A stretch of DNA of 64,000 nt from Pseudopedobacter sp965218985 (GCA_965218985.1 CBDCMP010000006.1:1-64000), one strand, 5' to 3'; shown: positions 6,851 through 17,110, numbered from the stretch's first letter. The notes: generated from the letters alone by a model not told the origin. A program made the numbers and translations.

Positions 6851-8932
6851 TCAATTCTGCTCATGGTAATCTATCCTCACATGGTAAATCCCCATCAGCA
6901 TGGTTTTAAAAATCAATTTAATAGTCTCAATCTCTTTCAGGGTGATATTACTGTCGTTCAATTGATCTTGTTTCAATTTATAATCAATGATTCTCTCCAC
7001 CAAATTGTTAATGCTTTCTGCATCAGGTTCTTTCATGCTCCTGGAAGCTGCCTCCACTGAATCAGCCAGCATCAGCACCGCAGTCTCTTTGGTAAAAGGA
7101 ATTGGACCCGGATACCTGAACGTGTTTTCATCAACTATTTTTTCAGGAAAGTTTTTCAGGAAGGACTGGTAAAAATAGTCTACCCTGGTGTTGCCATGAT
7201 GTGTTCTGATGAAATCAACCACCACTTCAGGTAGATTGTGTCTTCTGGCCATCTCCATTCCATTGATCACATGCCTGATGATGATCTGCGCACTCTCCTC
7301 ATAGGGTAGTTTATCATGTGGATTCAAACCTTTGTTCTGGTTTTCGATGAAGAATTGAGGATTATCGATTTTTCCAATATCATGGTACAATGCACCAGCT
7401 CTTACCAGCAATGCATTTCCTCCGATTTTAAAAATGGCTGATTCCGCTAAATTGGCAACCTGTAGGGAATGTTGAAAAGTCCCCGGAGCCTTAAAAGCCA
7501 ATTCCCTTAATAGGTTAGCATTGGTATTCGTCAGCTCCATTAAAGTAATGTCTGAGGTAATCCCAAACATTTTTTCGAACAGGTAAATGAGTGGATAAGC
7601 CAATAAAGAAAGCAAAACAGAGAAGACGAAGGGGAGAAATTTAGCCCATTCTATCATCGATAAAGAACTTTCTCGGATGAAGGAAATTCCTGTATAGGCG
7701 ATGAAATAATTCAACAGGATGAGCACTGCGGAGATTAAGAACTGTTCACGCCTCACCAGGTTCTTAATACTGTAGATCGCCACCATACCGGCTGTGATTT
7801 GCAGGAAGGCGAATTCAAAACTATTGGGCAAAAAGAAGCTGGCGATGAGCACGACCAAAAGATGAATGTTCATTGCCAGGCGGGTATCAAATAATATTCT
7901 GATGATGATAGGAACGATACAATAGGGGATGTAATATAAACTGGGAAGTTTGATCCTGATGGCCCAGGAGAGAAAGACCAGCATACCCGTGATCACTAAA
8001 AGGATCAGCGAGATTTGCCTGTTATCAATAAAAATATCTTTTCTGAACAGGTTAAGAAAGACCATCAAAAGGGTGATGATCATTGCCACCAGGAGAAATT
8101 GTCCTGCAATCGTCAGTCTTCTGTCATTGGGAGAGGTGGTGCTGTCTTCATAGGTTAAACGAAGTGATTCCAGTTTTTGGAAGATTTCGTCACTGATGGT
8201 GCTGCCCTTCTCGACAATCAGCTCTCCTTTTTGCACCATCCCTCTTGTGGAGGAGACGTTCTCCACTGCCTGGTTCTCTAACTTCTCTGTGAAACGTTCA
8301 TCGTAAATCACGTTGGGTGAGATCCTATCTTTGATAACGGGTAAAAGAATATCTGCCTGAACATTCTTTTCGTTCATCAATTTAGAACCGGCCGCAGCGA
8401 TGCCTGAAGCCTGGGTGTAAAGACTGGCAGTGCTCACCTGGGTTTCCACTCCATTTTTCAACAACGAAAGGAGGTACTGTTCACCATCCTTCTGGTATTT
8501 TTTATTCAGTCCGATCACGCCCTTGTGATAAATATCTTCTAATATATGATAGCCTAACTCAAAATTGCGCTCTTTTTGCTGGTTGTCCTTTAACCCTGCA
8601 TTTCTCCATTTCGCTTCAAAATCAGCTTGATATTGATCCAGCTGATTCTGCAATACATTCTCATCTAGTTCATAAACCGGCAGTACTGATTTTAAAATGC
8701 TTTCTTTATCCTTTTTGATCTCATCCGCAGTTTTTTTGATAGGGAAGTTGTAGGGTGACACCAAATCGTCATGCATCCATACATTCCCCTTTTCAAATTC
8801 ATATTTAAAGCGTGCTTGTTTGGGGAGGATAAGGGTGATGATAAGCACACTTAATCCCATCAAAATATATTTAATGACAGCGGTGTATTTTCTGTAAATG
8901 ATTTTATGGGAGTTTCTATTGATATTAGCCAA
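6851..8932 (-). CDS. pgpH: 7TMR-HD family phosphohydrolase (PgpH-like c-di-AMP phosphodiesterase)
   Basis: A 693-residue protein with the PgpH domain order. An N-terminal TM helix (about 20-40) is followed by a large extracytoplasmic 7TMR-HDED domain (to about 285), seven TM helices (about 290-475) and a C-terminal cytoplasmic HD domain. In that domain HSLQVANLAE and the metal-binding HDIGKI of GALYHDIGKID are clear, as is RTHHGNT. PgpH enzymes hydrolyse the second messenger cyclic di-AMP, which controls osmotic balance and cell-wall homeostasis. The gene stands alone, between the tRNA and a divergent thiolase gene. The family call is strong; substrate specificity is inferred from the family. 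Confidence 0.9.
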   Translation of the reverse strand: MANINRNSHKIIYRKYTAVIKYILMGLSVLIITLILPKQARFKYEFEKGNVWMHDDLVSPYNFPIKKTADEIKKDKESILKSVLPVYELDENVLQNQLDQYQADFEAKWRNAGLKDNQQKERNFELGYHILEDIYHKGVIGLNKKYQKDGEQYLLSLLKNGVETQVSTASLYTQASGIAAAGSKLMNEKNVQADILLPVIKDRISPNVIYDERFTEKLENQAVENVSSTRGMVQKGELIVEKGSTISDEIFQKLESLRLTYEDSTTSPNDRRLTIAGQFLLVAMIITLLMVFLNLFRKDIFIDNRQISLILLVITGMLVFLSWAIRIKLPSLYYIPYCIVPIIIRILFDTRLAMNIHLLVVLIASFFLPNSFEFAFLQITAGMVAIYSIKNLVRREQFLISAVLILLNYFIAYTGISFIRESSLSMIEWAKFLPFVFSVLLSLLAYPLIYLFEKMFGITSDITLMELTNTNANLLRELAFKAPGTFQHSLQVANLAESAIFKIGGNALLVRAGALYHDIGKIDNPQFFIENQNKGLNPHDKLPYEESAQIIIRHVINGMEMARRHNLPEVVVDFIRTHHGNTRVDYFYQSFLKNFPEKIVDENTFRYPGPIPFTKETAVLMLADSVEAASRSMKEPDAESINNLVERIIDYKLKQDQLNDSNITLKEIETIKLIFKTMLMGIYHVRIDYHEQN

Positions 8933-9129
8933 CTGATGTATGTTTTGTTCAAATTTAAAATAAATTATCTATCCTCCTCTCTAAAATCCATAGGAAACAC
9001 ATGGGTTTAGATTACGTTATATTATTACTTAATCGCAAAACCAGTTAAATTCAATTAATTTTATGAAACCTACAGGATTAAAATAATCGTTAAGCACACA
9101 GGGCAATGATTATTTAAATCAAAGGTTCC

Positions 9130-9150
9130 CTGTCTGCCGACGAGGCAGGC
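9130..9150. repeat. Short palindromic element before the thiolase gene
   Basis: GTCTGCC-GACGA-GGCAGGC forms a 7-bp stem with one wobble. It sits ~35 bases before the thiolase ATG. It could act in the 5' leader or be a dispersed repeat; there is no T-run, so it is not a terminator. Confidence 0.4.
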
Positions 9151-9184
9151 ATCCAACAAATAAAAAAACAATAAAAAAAAACAG

Positions 9185-10363
9185 ATGAAAGAAGTATATA
9201 TCATTTCGGCAGTCAGAACACCTATTGGAAGTTTCGGTGGCACTTTATCTTTATTTTCCGCTACACAATTAGGTGGTTTCGTCATTAAAGCTGCAGTGGA
9301 GCGGGCAGGGCTGAAACCAGAACAGGTGCAGGAGGTTTTTATGGGCAACGTATTATCTGCAAATTTGGGGCAGGCTCCAGCTACACAGGCTGCAAAATTC
9401 GCCGGTTTGCCAGATGTTCCCAACACCACTGTCAATAAAGTATGTGCTTCCGGTATGAAAGCGGTGATGCTGGCTGCACAAAGTATCGCTTCCGGAGACC
9501 AGGAGATCATTGTTGCCGGAGGTATGGAGAGCATGAGCAACGTTCCTTATTACATAGATAAAGCCAGAACAGGTTATAAGCTAGGTCACGGGCAGTTAAC
9601 CGACGGATTGATAAAAGATGGCCTATGGGATGTTTATCATGATTATCACATGGGTTCTGCTGCCGAGTTATGTGCAACGGATTGTCACATATCACGGGAA
9701 GAGCAGGATGCTTATGCGGTGATATCCTACCAAAGATCCCAAAAAGCCATCGCAGAAGGGAAATTTAAGGAGGAGATCGTCCCGTTGGAGATGAAAGACC
9801 GGAAAGGAAATGTAACTTATATCAGTGATGATGAAGAACCGGACAATGTGAAATTTGATAAAATTTCCGGTTTAAGGGCCGTTTTCAAAAAAGAAGGAAC
9901 GGTGACTGCCGCGAACGCCTCTTCCCTTAACGACGGAGCAGCAGCTCTGGTGCTCATGAGCAAAGAGAAGGCTGAAGAATTGAACATTAAACCATTAGCG
10001 AAAATTTTGGCTTACGCCGATGCACAACAGGCTCCCGAATGGTTCACCACTGCACCTTCTAAAGCCATTCCGATTGCATTGAATAAAGCAAATCTGAAAA
10101 TTCATGAGATTGATTTATTCGAGATCAACGAAGCTTTCTCTGTGGTGTCCCTGGCTAATAATAAAGAGCTGGGTCTAAATGCCGATAAGGTGAATGTTAA
10201 CGGAGGTGCAGTTTCATTGGGGCATCCACTCGGCGCTTCAGGAGCAAGAATCATCGTCACTTTAATTCATGCATTGCAACAAAATAATGTTAAATTAGGT
10301 GTGGCCGGGATATGCAATGGCGGGGGAGGTGCAAGCGCAATTGTTATTGAGAATTTACGTTAG
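9185..10363 (+). CDS. Acetyl-CoA C-acetyltransferase (thiolase II)
   Basis: A 392-residue thiolase, the usual length. Catalytic residues are visible: the nucleophilic Cys in NKVCASGMKA (about C88), His in the GHPLGASGAR motif (about H348) and the second Cys in CNGGGGAS (about C378). It condenses or cleaves acetoacetyl-CoA (two acetyl-CoA to acetoacetyl-CoA plus CoA) in the cytoplasm. No other beta-oxidation gene is adjacent; a small exported protein gene follows 6 bases downstream. Confidence 0.93.
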   Translation: MKEVYIISAVRTPIGSFGGTLSLFSATQLGGFVIKAAVERAGLKPEQVQEVFMGNVLSANLGQAPATQAAKFAGLPDVPNTTVNKVCASGMKAVMLAAQSIASGDQEIIVAGGMESMSNVPYYIDKARTGYKLGHGQLTDGLIKDGLWDVYHDYHMGSAAELCATDCHISREEQDAYAVISYQRSQKAIAEGKFKEEIVPLEMKDRKGNVTYISDDEEPDNVKFDKISGLRAVFKKEGTVTAANASSLNDGAAALVLMSKEKAEELNIKPLAKILAYADAQQAPEWFTTAPSKAIPIALNKANLKIHEIDLFEINEAFSVVSLANNKELGLNADKVNVNGGAVSLGHPLGASGARIIVTLIHALQQNNVKLGVAGICNGGGGASAIVIENLR

Positions 10364-10369
10364 TTTTTC

Positions 10370-11278
10370 ATGAAGAGATTGTTATTCTTTCTATTGGTCA
10401 TTTTCGCTGAAATTTCCATCACGTGTGCGCAAACTAAGGTGGAGCGCTATCAGGATTCCTTAAAAAATCTGGGCTATATCATTACCAATGACACGGTGCA
10501 GGAGCACAGGGTGCAGGCTAATTATAAATTCATCAAAACTCTGGTGGAAGCATTAAAAGAGAGGAATTCCTTCAACACTTCCTTCAGTTCCCTCAGTGAT
10601 TTTATCTCTATTAAAAAGTCAGATGACTCTAAATTCAGGGTGATGACCTGGTTTGTCCAGAATAATGATGGCACTTACCGATATTATGGTGCTTTGCAGA
10701 TGAACAATCCTAATCAACTGGAACTCTACCCCTTGGTAGACAATACCCAAAACCTCAGACTGGTGAGTGATTTGGCAGATACCACCTTGGCCACCAACCA
10801 ATGGTACGGAGCAGTTTATTACCATATCCTCCCTGTTTTAGGGATTAAAGATCCTTACTATATCCTGTTTGGATGGAAAGGAGAATCGCTGCAGAACAGT
10901 GGCAAAGTGATAGAGACTTTGTCATTTAAAGATGGAAGACCAATATTCGGCACCGCCGTGCTAGAGGATGGGCCTAAATCCAATCATTATGCAAAAAGGA
11001 TCGTCTTTCATTATGTGAGAGATGCCAACATGATGCTCAGGTATGTGAAAGATGATAAACTCATAGTTTTTGATCACCTGGTGGCTCAAAGTGAGCAGTC
11101 AGATCCCACCACAAACCTGTTAGCTCCTGATTTATCTTATGATGGTTATAAATTCAGATTTGGCAAATGGGCATTTCAGGAGAACCTAAAATTAAAGAAT
11201 TTGCCAGATGAGCGTGATGACCTTTTCATTGATCCCTCCAAAGATAGCCAGAACACCAGCCCGGTGATTAAAGAGTGA
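10370..11278 (+). CDS. Exported protein of unknown function
   Basis: 302 residues, starting with a clear Sec signal peptide (MKRLLFFLLVIFAEISITCA, cleavage after CAQ). The mature part is rich in aromatic/beta pattern (WYGAVYYHILPVLG, YYILFGWKG) without recognisable catalytic motifs. I do not recognise a named family. It starts 6 bases after the thiolase stop, so it is co-transcribed, and a weak terminator hairpin follows at 11346-11370. It probably resides in the periplasm or outer membrane. Confidence 0.8.
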   Translation: MKRLLFFLLVIFAEISITCAQTKVERYQDSLKNLGYIITNDTVQEHRVQANYKFIKTLVEALKERNSFNTSFSSLSDFISIKKSDDSKFRVMTWFVQNNDGTYRYYGALQMNNPNQLELYPLVDNTQNLRLVSDLADTTLATNQWYGAVYYHILPVLGIKDPYYILFGWKGESLQNSGKVIETLSFKDGRPIFGTAVLEDGPKSNHYAKRIVFHYVRDANMMLRYVKDDKLIVFDHLVAQSEQSDPTTNLLAPDLSYDGYKFRFGKWAFQENLKLKNLPDERDDLFIDPSKDSQNTSPVIKE

Positions 11279-11345
11279 TGGATGCTGTAAAATTTCCATT
11301 GATTATACCTCGCTTTATCCTGATCTTTAAAAGAAAATATTTATA

Positions 11346-11370
11346 CTTGGGCTTTTAGCCCATTTTTATT
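11346..11370 (+). terminator. Putative intrinsic terminator
   Basis: TGGGC-TTTTA-GCCCA followed by TTTTTATTT. The stem is short (5 bp), but the position after the thiolase operon fits. Confidence 0.5.
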
Positions 11371-11397
11371 TGACACGGATCTCATGACTTTAACGAT

Positions 11398-12774
11398 ATG
11401 AAAAATCAAAAGGAACTTTTCGGGCATCCCGCAGGCCTGTACATCTTGTTTTTCACAGAACTCTGGGAGCGGTTCAGTTACTATGGAATGCGTGCCCTAC
11501 TCGTTCTTTTTCTGGTTGCCTCCACAAGTGGTGCAAATCCGGGTTTTGGATGGACCAGTGTAGAGGCTTTGAGCCTTTATGGAACTTATACAGCACTGGT
11601 TTATATCGCATCAATTCCAGGTGGAATTTTGGCTGATAAATGGCTTGGTCAAAAGAAAACGGTCATATTGGGAGGGTGGCTTTTGGTTGCAGGACATGGA
11701 ATTTTAGCTGTAAATGCCGAATGGGCCTTTTATACAGGTATTGTTTTAATCGTTGCTGGGGTGGGTTGTCTGAAACCCAATATCTCCACGATGGTGGGAG
11801 GTTTATATCCGCAGGGCGATGACAGAAGAGATAAAGGTTTCACTATATTTTATATTGGGATTAACATCGGGGCTTTTTTAGCCGGAATTATTGTAGGTTC
11901 AGTTGCAATTTCTTACGGTTGGCATTATGGTTTCGGTTTGGCAGGGATAGGAATGGCTTTAGGCCAAATCGTGTTCATGTATGGCCAAAAATATTTGGTC
12001 GGAATTGGTGAGGCGACGAAATCTCTGCCAGAAGCAGAGAGATTAGCCCTCAATAAACCATTAACCAGTATCGAGAAGGATAGAATGATCGTGATGTTCA
12101 TTTCTTTTCTTATGATCATTGTTTTTTGGGGTGCTTTTGAGCAGGCGGGTGGTTTAATGAATTTGTATGCCAATGAAAAAACAAACCTTGCACTGGGATT
12201 CATTAATTTCAGCGTTCCTGCGCCATGGTTCCAATCAGTGAACTCCTTCTTTATATTCACTTTAGGGACATCAATTGCTGCATTCTGGTATACCAGGAAA
12301 AGGAAAGGTAAAGAAGCTTCTTCTATTTTTAAAATGGCTATAGGCATCATCATCATGGGATGGGGCTTTTTGTTCATGAGTGCAGCGTCTTTACAATATC
12401 AGGCAAATGGGTCATCAGCGATGTATTGGTTGGTGCTGGCGTATTTGTTCCATACTATCGGTGAGCTTTGTGCATCTCCAGTGGCCTTATCCTACGTGAC
12501 CAAATTAGCACCGTTGAAATACGCCTCCTTAATGATGGGTGCTTATTTCGCTGCTACGGGCATGGGTAATTATGTGGCAGGTTGGGTGGGACAATGGTCA
12601 GAAAGTGCCGGTGAACTGCAGATCTTCACTGGCATAGCTATATTCTGCACGGTTTTCGGCTTGTTGATCTTGTTATTTTTAAAACCACTGAAAAGGTTGG
12701 CTCATGGAGCAGAGGATTTCTCTGATGAAACCATGAACCCCTTAAAGAACACTGAACAAATAGAAACTGTATAA
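11398..12774 (+). CDS. POT/PTR-family peptide transporter
   Basis: A 458-residue MFS protein with 12 or more TM helices. POT family signatures are present: ELWERFSYYGMRALLVLF (helix 1, including the proton-coupling ExxER motif), FYIGINIGAFLAG (the PTR2 signature in helix 4-5) and FWGAFEQAGG. These import di- and tripeptides by proton symport across the inner membrane. A second, longer paralogue begins 8 bases downstream, suggesting a tandem duplication with co-expression. Confidence 0.92.
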   Translation: MKNQKELFGHPAGLYILFFTELWERFSYYGMRALLVLFLVASTSGANPGFGWTSVEALSLYGTYTALVYIASIPGGILADKWLGQKKTVILGGWLLVAGHGILAVNAEWAFYTGIVLIVAGVGCLKPNISTMVGGLYPQGDDRRDKGFTIFYIGINIGAFLAGIIVGSVAISYGWHYGFGLAGIGMALGQIVFMYGQKYLVGIGEATKSLPEAERLALNKPLTSIEKDRMIVMFISFLMIIVFWGAFEQAGGLMNLYANEKTNLALGFINFSVPAPWFQSVNSFFIFTLGTSIAAFWYTRKRKGKEASSIFKMAIGIIIMGWGFLFMSAASLQYQANGSSAMYWLVLAYLFHTIGELCASPVALSYVTKLAPLKYASLMMGAYFAATGMGNYVAGWVGQWSESAGELQIFTGIAIFCTVFGLLILLFLKPLKRLAHGAEDFSDETMNPLKNTEQIETV

Positions 12775-12782
12775 TCATCAAT

Positions 12783-14342
12783 ATGGATATTGCCAAATGG
12801 ACACTCATTCTCGGATGGATATTCGTTATCGTCTGGGTCCCCATCGTTATATTGACCAATAAAAAAACGCATCCCAAGGCTTTATTTGTACTTTTCTTTG
12901 CAGAGATGTGGGAACGTTTCAGCTATTATGGGATGAGGGCCCTGCTCACGCTGTACATGGTGAATGTACTGTTCAAAGGATTGCAGGGAGCTGATGCAAG
13001 AGCATTGAGCATTTACGGTTCTTATACGGCTATGGTATATCTTTTCCCTGTGATTGGCGGATTGATTGCCGATCAAATCTTTGGATTTAAAAAAGCAATT
13101 GTTTTTGGCGGGATTTTAATGATGCTGGGCCACTTCACATTGGCTTTCGAAGGCAGCAATTTACTGTTTTTCACTTCTTTGGCACTCATCATTGTAGGTA
13201 ATGCTTACTTTAAACCTAACATATCCAGTTATTTAGGTACTTTTTATGAACCCAATGATCCACGCAAAGACGGAGCCTTTACCATATTCTATATGGGAGT
13301 GAACATCGGTTCTTTCCTGGCAACTTTGACCTGCGGCTATATTGGTCAGGAGATCAGCTGGCATTACGGATTCGGTTTAGCCGGAATTGGTATGGCACTG
13401 GGAGTGATCGTCTTTTTGTTGAGTAAGAGGGTATTGGGAGATACAGGCTTAAAGCCAGATCCGAAATCGCTGCCCCTTAAAAAGCCGCTGGGTTTAAGCT
13501 GGGAATTTGTCGTTTTCGCAGGTACGTTGGCCATGATACCAATTTGTGCCTTTCTTCTCGATCAAAATAAATTGATGAGTTCTATTTTATTGATTTTGAG
13601 TGCCATCGTAATTGGCTACCTATTACTACAGGCGATAAGAAATCCTGATAGGGTGGCCGGACAACGCTTATTGGTGGTAATTGTGCTTTTTTTCTTTCAT
13701 GCTGTTTTTTGGGCCTTATTCGAACAGGCAGGCGGTTCACTCACTTTATTTGCAGAAAGAAACATCAACAGAGTGATAGCTGGAAGTGAAATTCCGGCGT
13801 CTTTATTTGTAAGTTTCAACCCTTTCTTCATCATGGTGCTGGCACCACTGTTCTCCTGGATCTGGATCAAACTCAATAAAAAAGGGATGGAGCCCAGAAC
13901 TCCAATGAAGTTTGTTTTAGGACTGGCTCAATTGGGATTGGGCTTTTTGGTTATTGTGATTGGGGCTAAATTCTTTGCTGATGCGAACGGATTGGTTCCG
14001 ATGGCTTTTTTAGCTGTTCTTTATTTCTTCCATACCACCGGAGAACTGTGTTTGTCTCCTGTCGGCTTATCCATGATCACTAAATTGTCTCCTGCTAAAA
14101 TAGTGGGTTTTGTGATGGGGGCCTGGTTTTTATCCATTTCGTTGGGTAATAAGTTAGCTGGTTTCATTGGCACTTTAACAGCATCAGCAGGAGGAGACAC
14201 CTCTCAGCTATCTTCTGCTCAAACACTTGGGATCTATATGCATACCTATTTGATCTGGGGGGTTTACGTGGTGGGCGGAATTGCTTTAATTCTCGTTCTG
14301 ATGACTCCAAAGTTGAATAAATGGATGAATGGAATTCACTAA
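12783..14342 (+). CDS. POT/PTR-family peptide transporter (paralogue)
   Basis: 519 residues, paralogous to the preceding gene. It carries EMWERFSYYGMRALLTLY, FYMGVNIGSFLA and FWALFEQAGGSL. It differs by an extra N-terminal TM segment (residues 5-25, WTLILGWIFVIVWVPIVIL) before the POT core. The likely role is proton-coupled di/tripeptide uptake, with different specificity or topology at the N-terminus. It is separated from the first transporter by 8 bases. Confidence 0.92.
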   Translation: MDIAKWTLILGWIFVIVWVPIVILTNKKTHPKALFVLFFAEMWERFSYYGMRALLTLYMVNVLFKGLQGADARALSIYGSYTAMVYLFPVIGGLIADQIFGFKKAIVFGGILMMLGHFTLAFEGSNLLFFTSLALIIVGNAYFKPNISSYLGTFYEPNDPRKDGAFTIFYMGVNIGSFLATLTCGYIGQEISWHYGFGLAGIGMALGVIVFLLSKRVLGDTGLKPDPKSLPLKKPLGLSWEFVVFAGTLAMIPICAFLLDQNKLMSSILLILSAIVIGYLLLQAIRNPDRVAGQRLLVVIVLFFFHAVFWALFEQAGGSLTLFAERNINRVIAGSEIPASLFVSFNPFFIMVLAPLFSWIWIKLNKKGMEPRTPMKFVLGLAQLGLGFLVIVIGAKFFADANGLVPMAFLAVLYFFHTTGELCLSPVGLSMITKLSPAKIVGFVMGAWFLSISLGNKLAGFIGTLTASAGGDTSQLSSAQTLGIYMHTYLIWGVYVVGGIALILVLMTPKLNKWMNGIH

Positions 14343-14347
14343 AAAAG

Positions 14348-14355
14348 CTACCTTT
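14348..14355 (+). promoter_or_regulatory. Bacteroidota -7 promoter element (TACCTTTG)
   Basis: TACCTTTG fits TAnnTTTG. Transcription would begin near 14360 and reach the GTG start of the glycosyltransferase at 14383. No good -33 TTTG was seen at the expected distance. Confidence 0.45.
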
Positions 14356-14382
14356 GCAGCTCATCAATAGAAAATATATATA

Positions 14383-15120
14383 GTGCCTGATAGTTTAGTC
14401 ATCATTCCCACCTATAATGAAAAAGAGAACATTGAGAGAATCATCCGAAAAGTGTTCTCTCTCCCTCATGAATTTCACATTTTAATCATTGATGACGGCT
14501 CTCCGGATGGCACTGCTCAAATTGTGAAACATTTACAGGGGGAATATGAAGGACACCTCTTCATTGAGGAGAGGAAAGGGAAATTAGGATTAGGAACCGC
14601 TTATATTCATGGGTTTAAATGGGCTTTGGCGCATGGATATGATTATATCTTTGAGATGGATGCAGATTTCTCTCATAATCCGGATGATTTGTTGAAATTA
14701 AGACAGGCTTGCATATCAGGCGCAGATGTAGCTATAGGCTCCAGGTACATCAGAGGTGTGAATGTGGTCAACTGGCCTATGGGCCGTGTTTTAATGTCTT
14801 ATTTCGCTTCTGTTTATGTTCGCTTCATTACCGGGATCGATATACAGGATGCCACTGCGGGATTTAAATGCTATAAGAACAGGGTGCTTAAAACCATCAG
14901 GTTTGATAAGATTAAATTCGTGGGTTACGCCTTTCAAATTGAAATGAAATTCACTGCCATCAAACATGGATTCAAGGTGGTGGAAATTCCTATTATTTTC
15001 ACTGATCGTACTGAAGGAACCTCAAAGATGAGCACTCGAATTTTCAGAGAAGCTTTTTTAGGCGTGCTAGAACTTAAAGTGAGCAGCTTTTTCAGAAAGT
15101 ACGATACCCCGACGGAGTGA
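14383..15120 (+). CDS. Polyprenol monophosphomannose synthase-like GT2 glycosyltransferase
   Basis: A 245-residue GT-A glycosyltransferase starting at GTG (MPDSLVIIPTYNEKENIE). The nucleotide-sugar site is IIDDGSPDGT, the DxD metal motif is EMDADFSHNP and the acceptor region is GSRYIRGVNVVNWPMGR. It matches the Dpm1 branch of GT2, which transfers mannose from GDP-mannose to a polyprenyl phosphate. There is no TM tail, as in the soluble Dpm1 class. The product would be a lipid-linked mannose donor for glycosylation outside the membrane. Confidence 0.9.
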   Translation: MPDSLVIIPTYNEKENIERIIRKVFSLPHEFHILIIDDGSPDGTAQIVKHLQGEYEGHLFIEERKGKLGLGTAYIHGFKWALAHGYDYIFEMDADFSHNPDDLLKLRQACISGADVAIGSRYIRGVNVVNWPMGRVLMSYFASVYVRFITGIDIQDATAGFKCYKNRVLKTIRFDKIKFVGYAFQIEMKFTAIKHGFKVVEIPIIFTDRTEGTSKMSTRIFREAFLGVLELKVSSFFRKYDTPTE

Positions 15121-15155
15121 TCAGAATCAAATTGGGTCGTGTTTTTTTAATTTCG

Positions 15156-15200
15156 TTCTTTGCGTGAATACCTTCTGCATCAATAATTCCACGCAAAGAA
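15156..15200. repeat. Inverted repeat between convergent genes
   Basis: TTCTTTGCGTG (15156-15166) and its exact reverse complement CACGCAAAGAA (15190-15200) form an 11-bp stem with a 23-base loop. It lies between the convergent glycosyltransferase and ettA genes. There is no T-run on either side, so a terminator role is only possible. Confidence 0.5.
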
Positions 15201-15236
15201 AAACAAGCATCGCAGAGCGCACAAAATCTTATTTCT

Positions 15237-16916
15237 TTAAACTAATTTTCTGTATTTGATCCGTTTCGGGGCCACATCTCCCAAACGCTTCTTTCGGTTC
15301 TCTTCATAATCTGAATAATTCCCTTCAAAGAAATAAACCTGCGAATCCCCTTCAAAAGCCAAAATGTGCGTACAAATCCTATCTAAAAACCATCGGTCAT
15401 GGGAGATGACCACTGCGCAGCCACCAAAATCCTCCAATGCTTCCTCGAGTGCCCTTAAAGTGTTCACATCAATGTCATTGGTGGGTTCATCCAGCAATAA
15501 CACGTTGCTTCCTTCTTTTAAGGTGATGGCCAAATGCACCCGGTTACGCTCTCCGCCCGATAATATGCCAACTTTCTTTTGTTGGTCGGCACCGTTGAAG
15601 TTGAATTTAGAGACATAAGCTCTTGAGTTGGATGTTTTATTCCCTAACTGAATGTTCTCCAATCCGCCGGTGATATTCTCCCAAACCGATTTCTCGGGAT
15701 CCAAATCATCATGACTTTGGTCCACATAACCCAATTTTACCGTCTCTCCAACGCGGAACGAACCGGAGTCAGGCTGATCTTGACCAGTGATCAACCTGAA
15801 CAACGTGGTTTTTCCTGCTCCATTGGGCCCGATGATGCCAACTATTCCCGCCGGAGGTAAAGAGAAGGTTAAATCATCGAACAAAACCTTCTCGCCAAAA
15901 GCTTTGGTCACATTTTTAGCCTCAATGACCAGGTTACCTAATCTTGGTCCGGGCGGAATGAAAAGCTCCAGCCGTTCTTCCCTTTCTTTGGTTTCTTCAG
16001 AGGCCAGTTTCTCATAGTTGGATAATCTGGCTTTGGATTTTGCATGACGGGCTTTGGGAGCCATTTTTGACCATTCCAATTCCCTTTCCAAAGTTTTCTG
16101 CCGTTTACGCTCTGTTTTCTCCTCCTGTGCTAATCTCTTAGATTTTTGATCCAGCCAGGAGGAATAATTTCCTTTCCACGGAATGCCCTCCCCACGATCC
16201 AGTTCAAGAATCCATCCTGCCACATTATCCAAAAAATACCTGTCATGTGTCACGGCAATCACTGTTCCGGCATATTGCTGCAGATGCTGCTCCAGCCAAT
16301 CGATGGATTCTGCATCAAGGTGATTGGTGGGTTCGTCCAATAGCAAAACATCTGGCTGCTGAATCAATAAACGACACAAAGCCACTCTCCGGCGTTCACC
16401 TCCTGACAAAGTGGCAATCAGCGTCTCCGGTTCCGGGCAACGTAACGCTTCCATGGCCCGCTCCAATTTAGTATCCAATCCCCAACCATCAACAGCATCG
16501 ATTTTATCCTGCAATTCTCCCTGGCGGTTCATCAATTTCTCCATGGCATCCGCATCTTCATACACTTCGGGCAAGCCAAATTTTTCATTGATCTCATCGT
16601 ATTCTTTTAATATAGCTGTGATGGTTTTTGCACCTTCCTCCACGATCTCTCTTACTGTCTTGGAAAGGTCTAATTCAGGCTCTTGCGCTAAATATCCCAA
16701 GGAATATCCCGGAGAGAAAACCACTTCCCCCTGATAGTTTTTGTCCAAGCCAGCGATGATCTTCAACACGGATGATTTTCCTGATCCGTTTAAACCGATT
16801 ACCCCAATTTTAGCACCGTAAAAAAAAGAGAGGTATATATTTTTCAAAACTTGTTTTTGAGGAGGATAAATTTTGTTTATCCCCGCCATAGAAAAGATTA
16901 TTTTTTCGTCTGCCAT
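15237..16916 (-). CDS. ettA: Energy-dependent translational throttle protein EttA (ABC-F)
   Basis: The ATG at 16916 (MADEKIIFSMAG) is chosen. A TTG codon 21 bases upstream sits inside a GATATTTG promoter-like box. The ~559-residue protein has two ABC cassettes (Walker A GLNGSGKSS and GPNGAGKTT; signatures LSGGERRRVAL and LSGGERNRVHL; Walker B LLLDEPTNHLD and LLLDEPTNDID). They are joined by the ABC-F linker with the basic stretch WSKMAPKARHAKSKAR. No membrane domain is present. EttA binds the ribosomal E site and gates elongation according to the ATP/ADP ratio. Confidence 0.93.
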   Translation of the reverse strand: MADEKIIFSMAGINKIYPPQKQVLKNIYLSFFYGAKIGVIGLNGSGKSSVLKIIAGLDKNYQGEVVFSPGYSLGYLAQEPELDLSKTVREIVEEGAKTITAILKEYDEINEKFGLPEVYEDADAMEKLMNRQGELQDKIDAVDGWGLDTKLERAMEALRCPEPETLIATLSGGERRRVALCRLLIQQPDVLLLDEPTNHLDAESIDWLEQHLQQYAGTVIAVTHDRYFLDNVAGWILELDRGEGIPWKGNYSSWLDQKSKRLAQEEKTERKRQKTLERELEWSKMAPKARHAKSKARLSNYEKLASEETKEREERLELFIPPGPRLGNLVIEAKNVTKAFGEKVLFDDLTFSLPPAGIVGIIGPNGAGKTTLFRLITGQDQPDSGSFRVGETVKLGYVDQSHDDLDPEKSVWENITGGLENIQLGNKTSNSRAYVSKFNFNGADQQKKVGILSGGERNRVHLAITLKEGSNVLLLDEPTNDIDVNTLRALEEALEDFGGCAVVISHDRWFLDRICTHILAFEGDSQVYFFEGNYSDYEENRKKRLGDVAPKRIKYRKLV

Positions 16917-17110
16917 TTTTTCTTTTATTTGGTGCAAATATCGCGTTTTCGGTCAAAAAACCGTAAATATTGTGAACTTGAAGTCATTAGTATCGTTTTC
17001 CACGTAATTGGTCGTATTGTTGATAAATACTACACGTCGTCCATGATGAGTTTAGGAAACAAATTGATACATTAGGACGTTCAACACTTATATCAGGAAG
17101 GTTTTATAAT

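Noticed and set aside
15156..15200. Bidirectional terminator between the glycosyltransferase gene and ettA
   Set aside because: The stem is good, but the loop is long and neither strand has a T-run after it.
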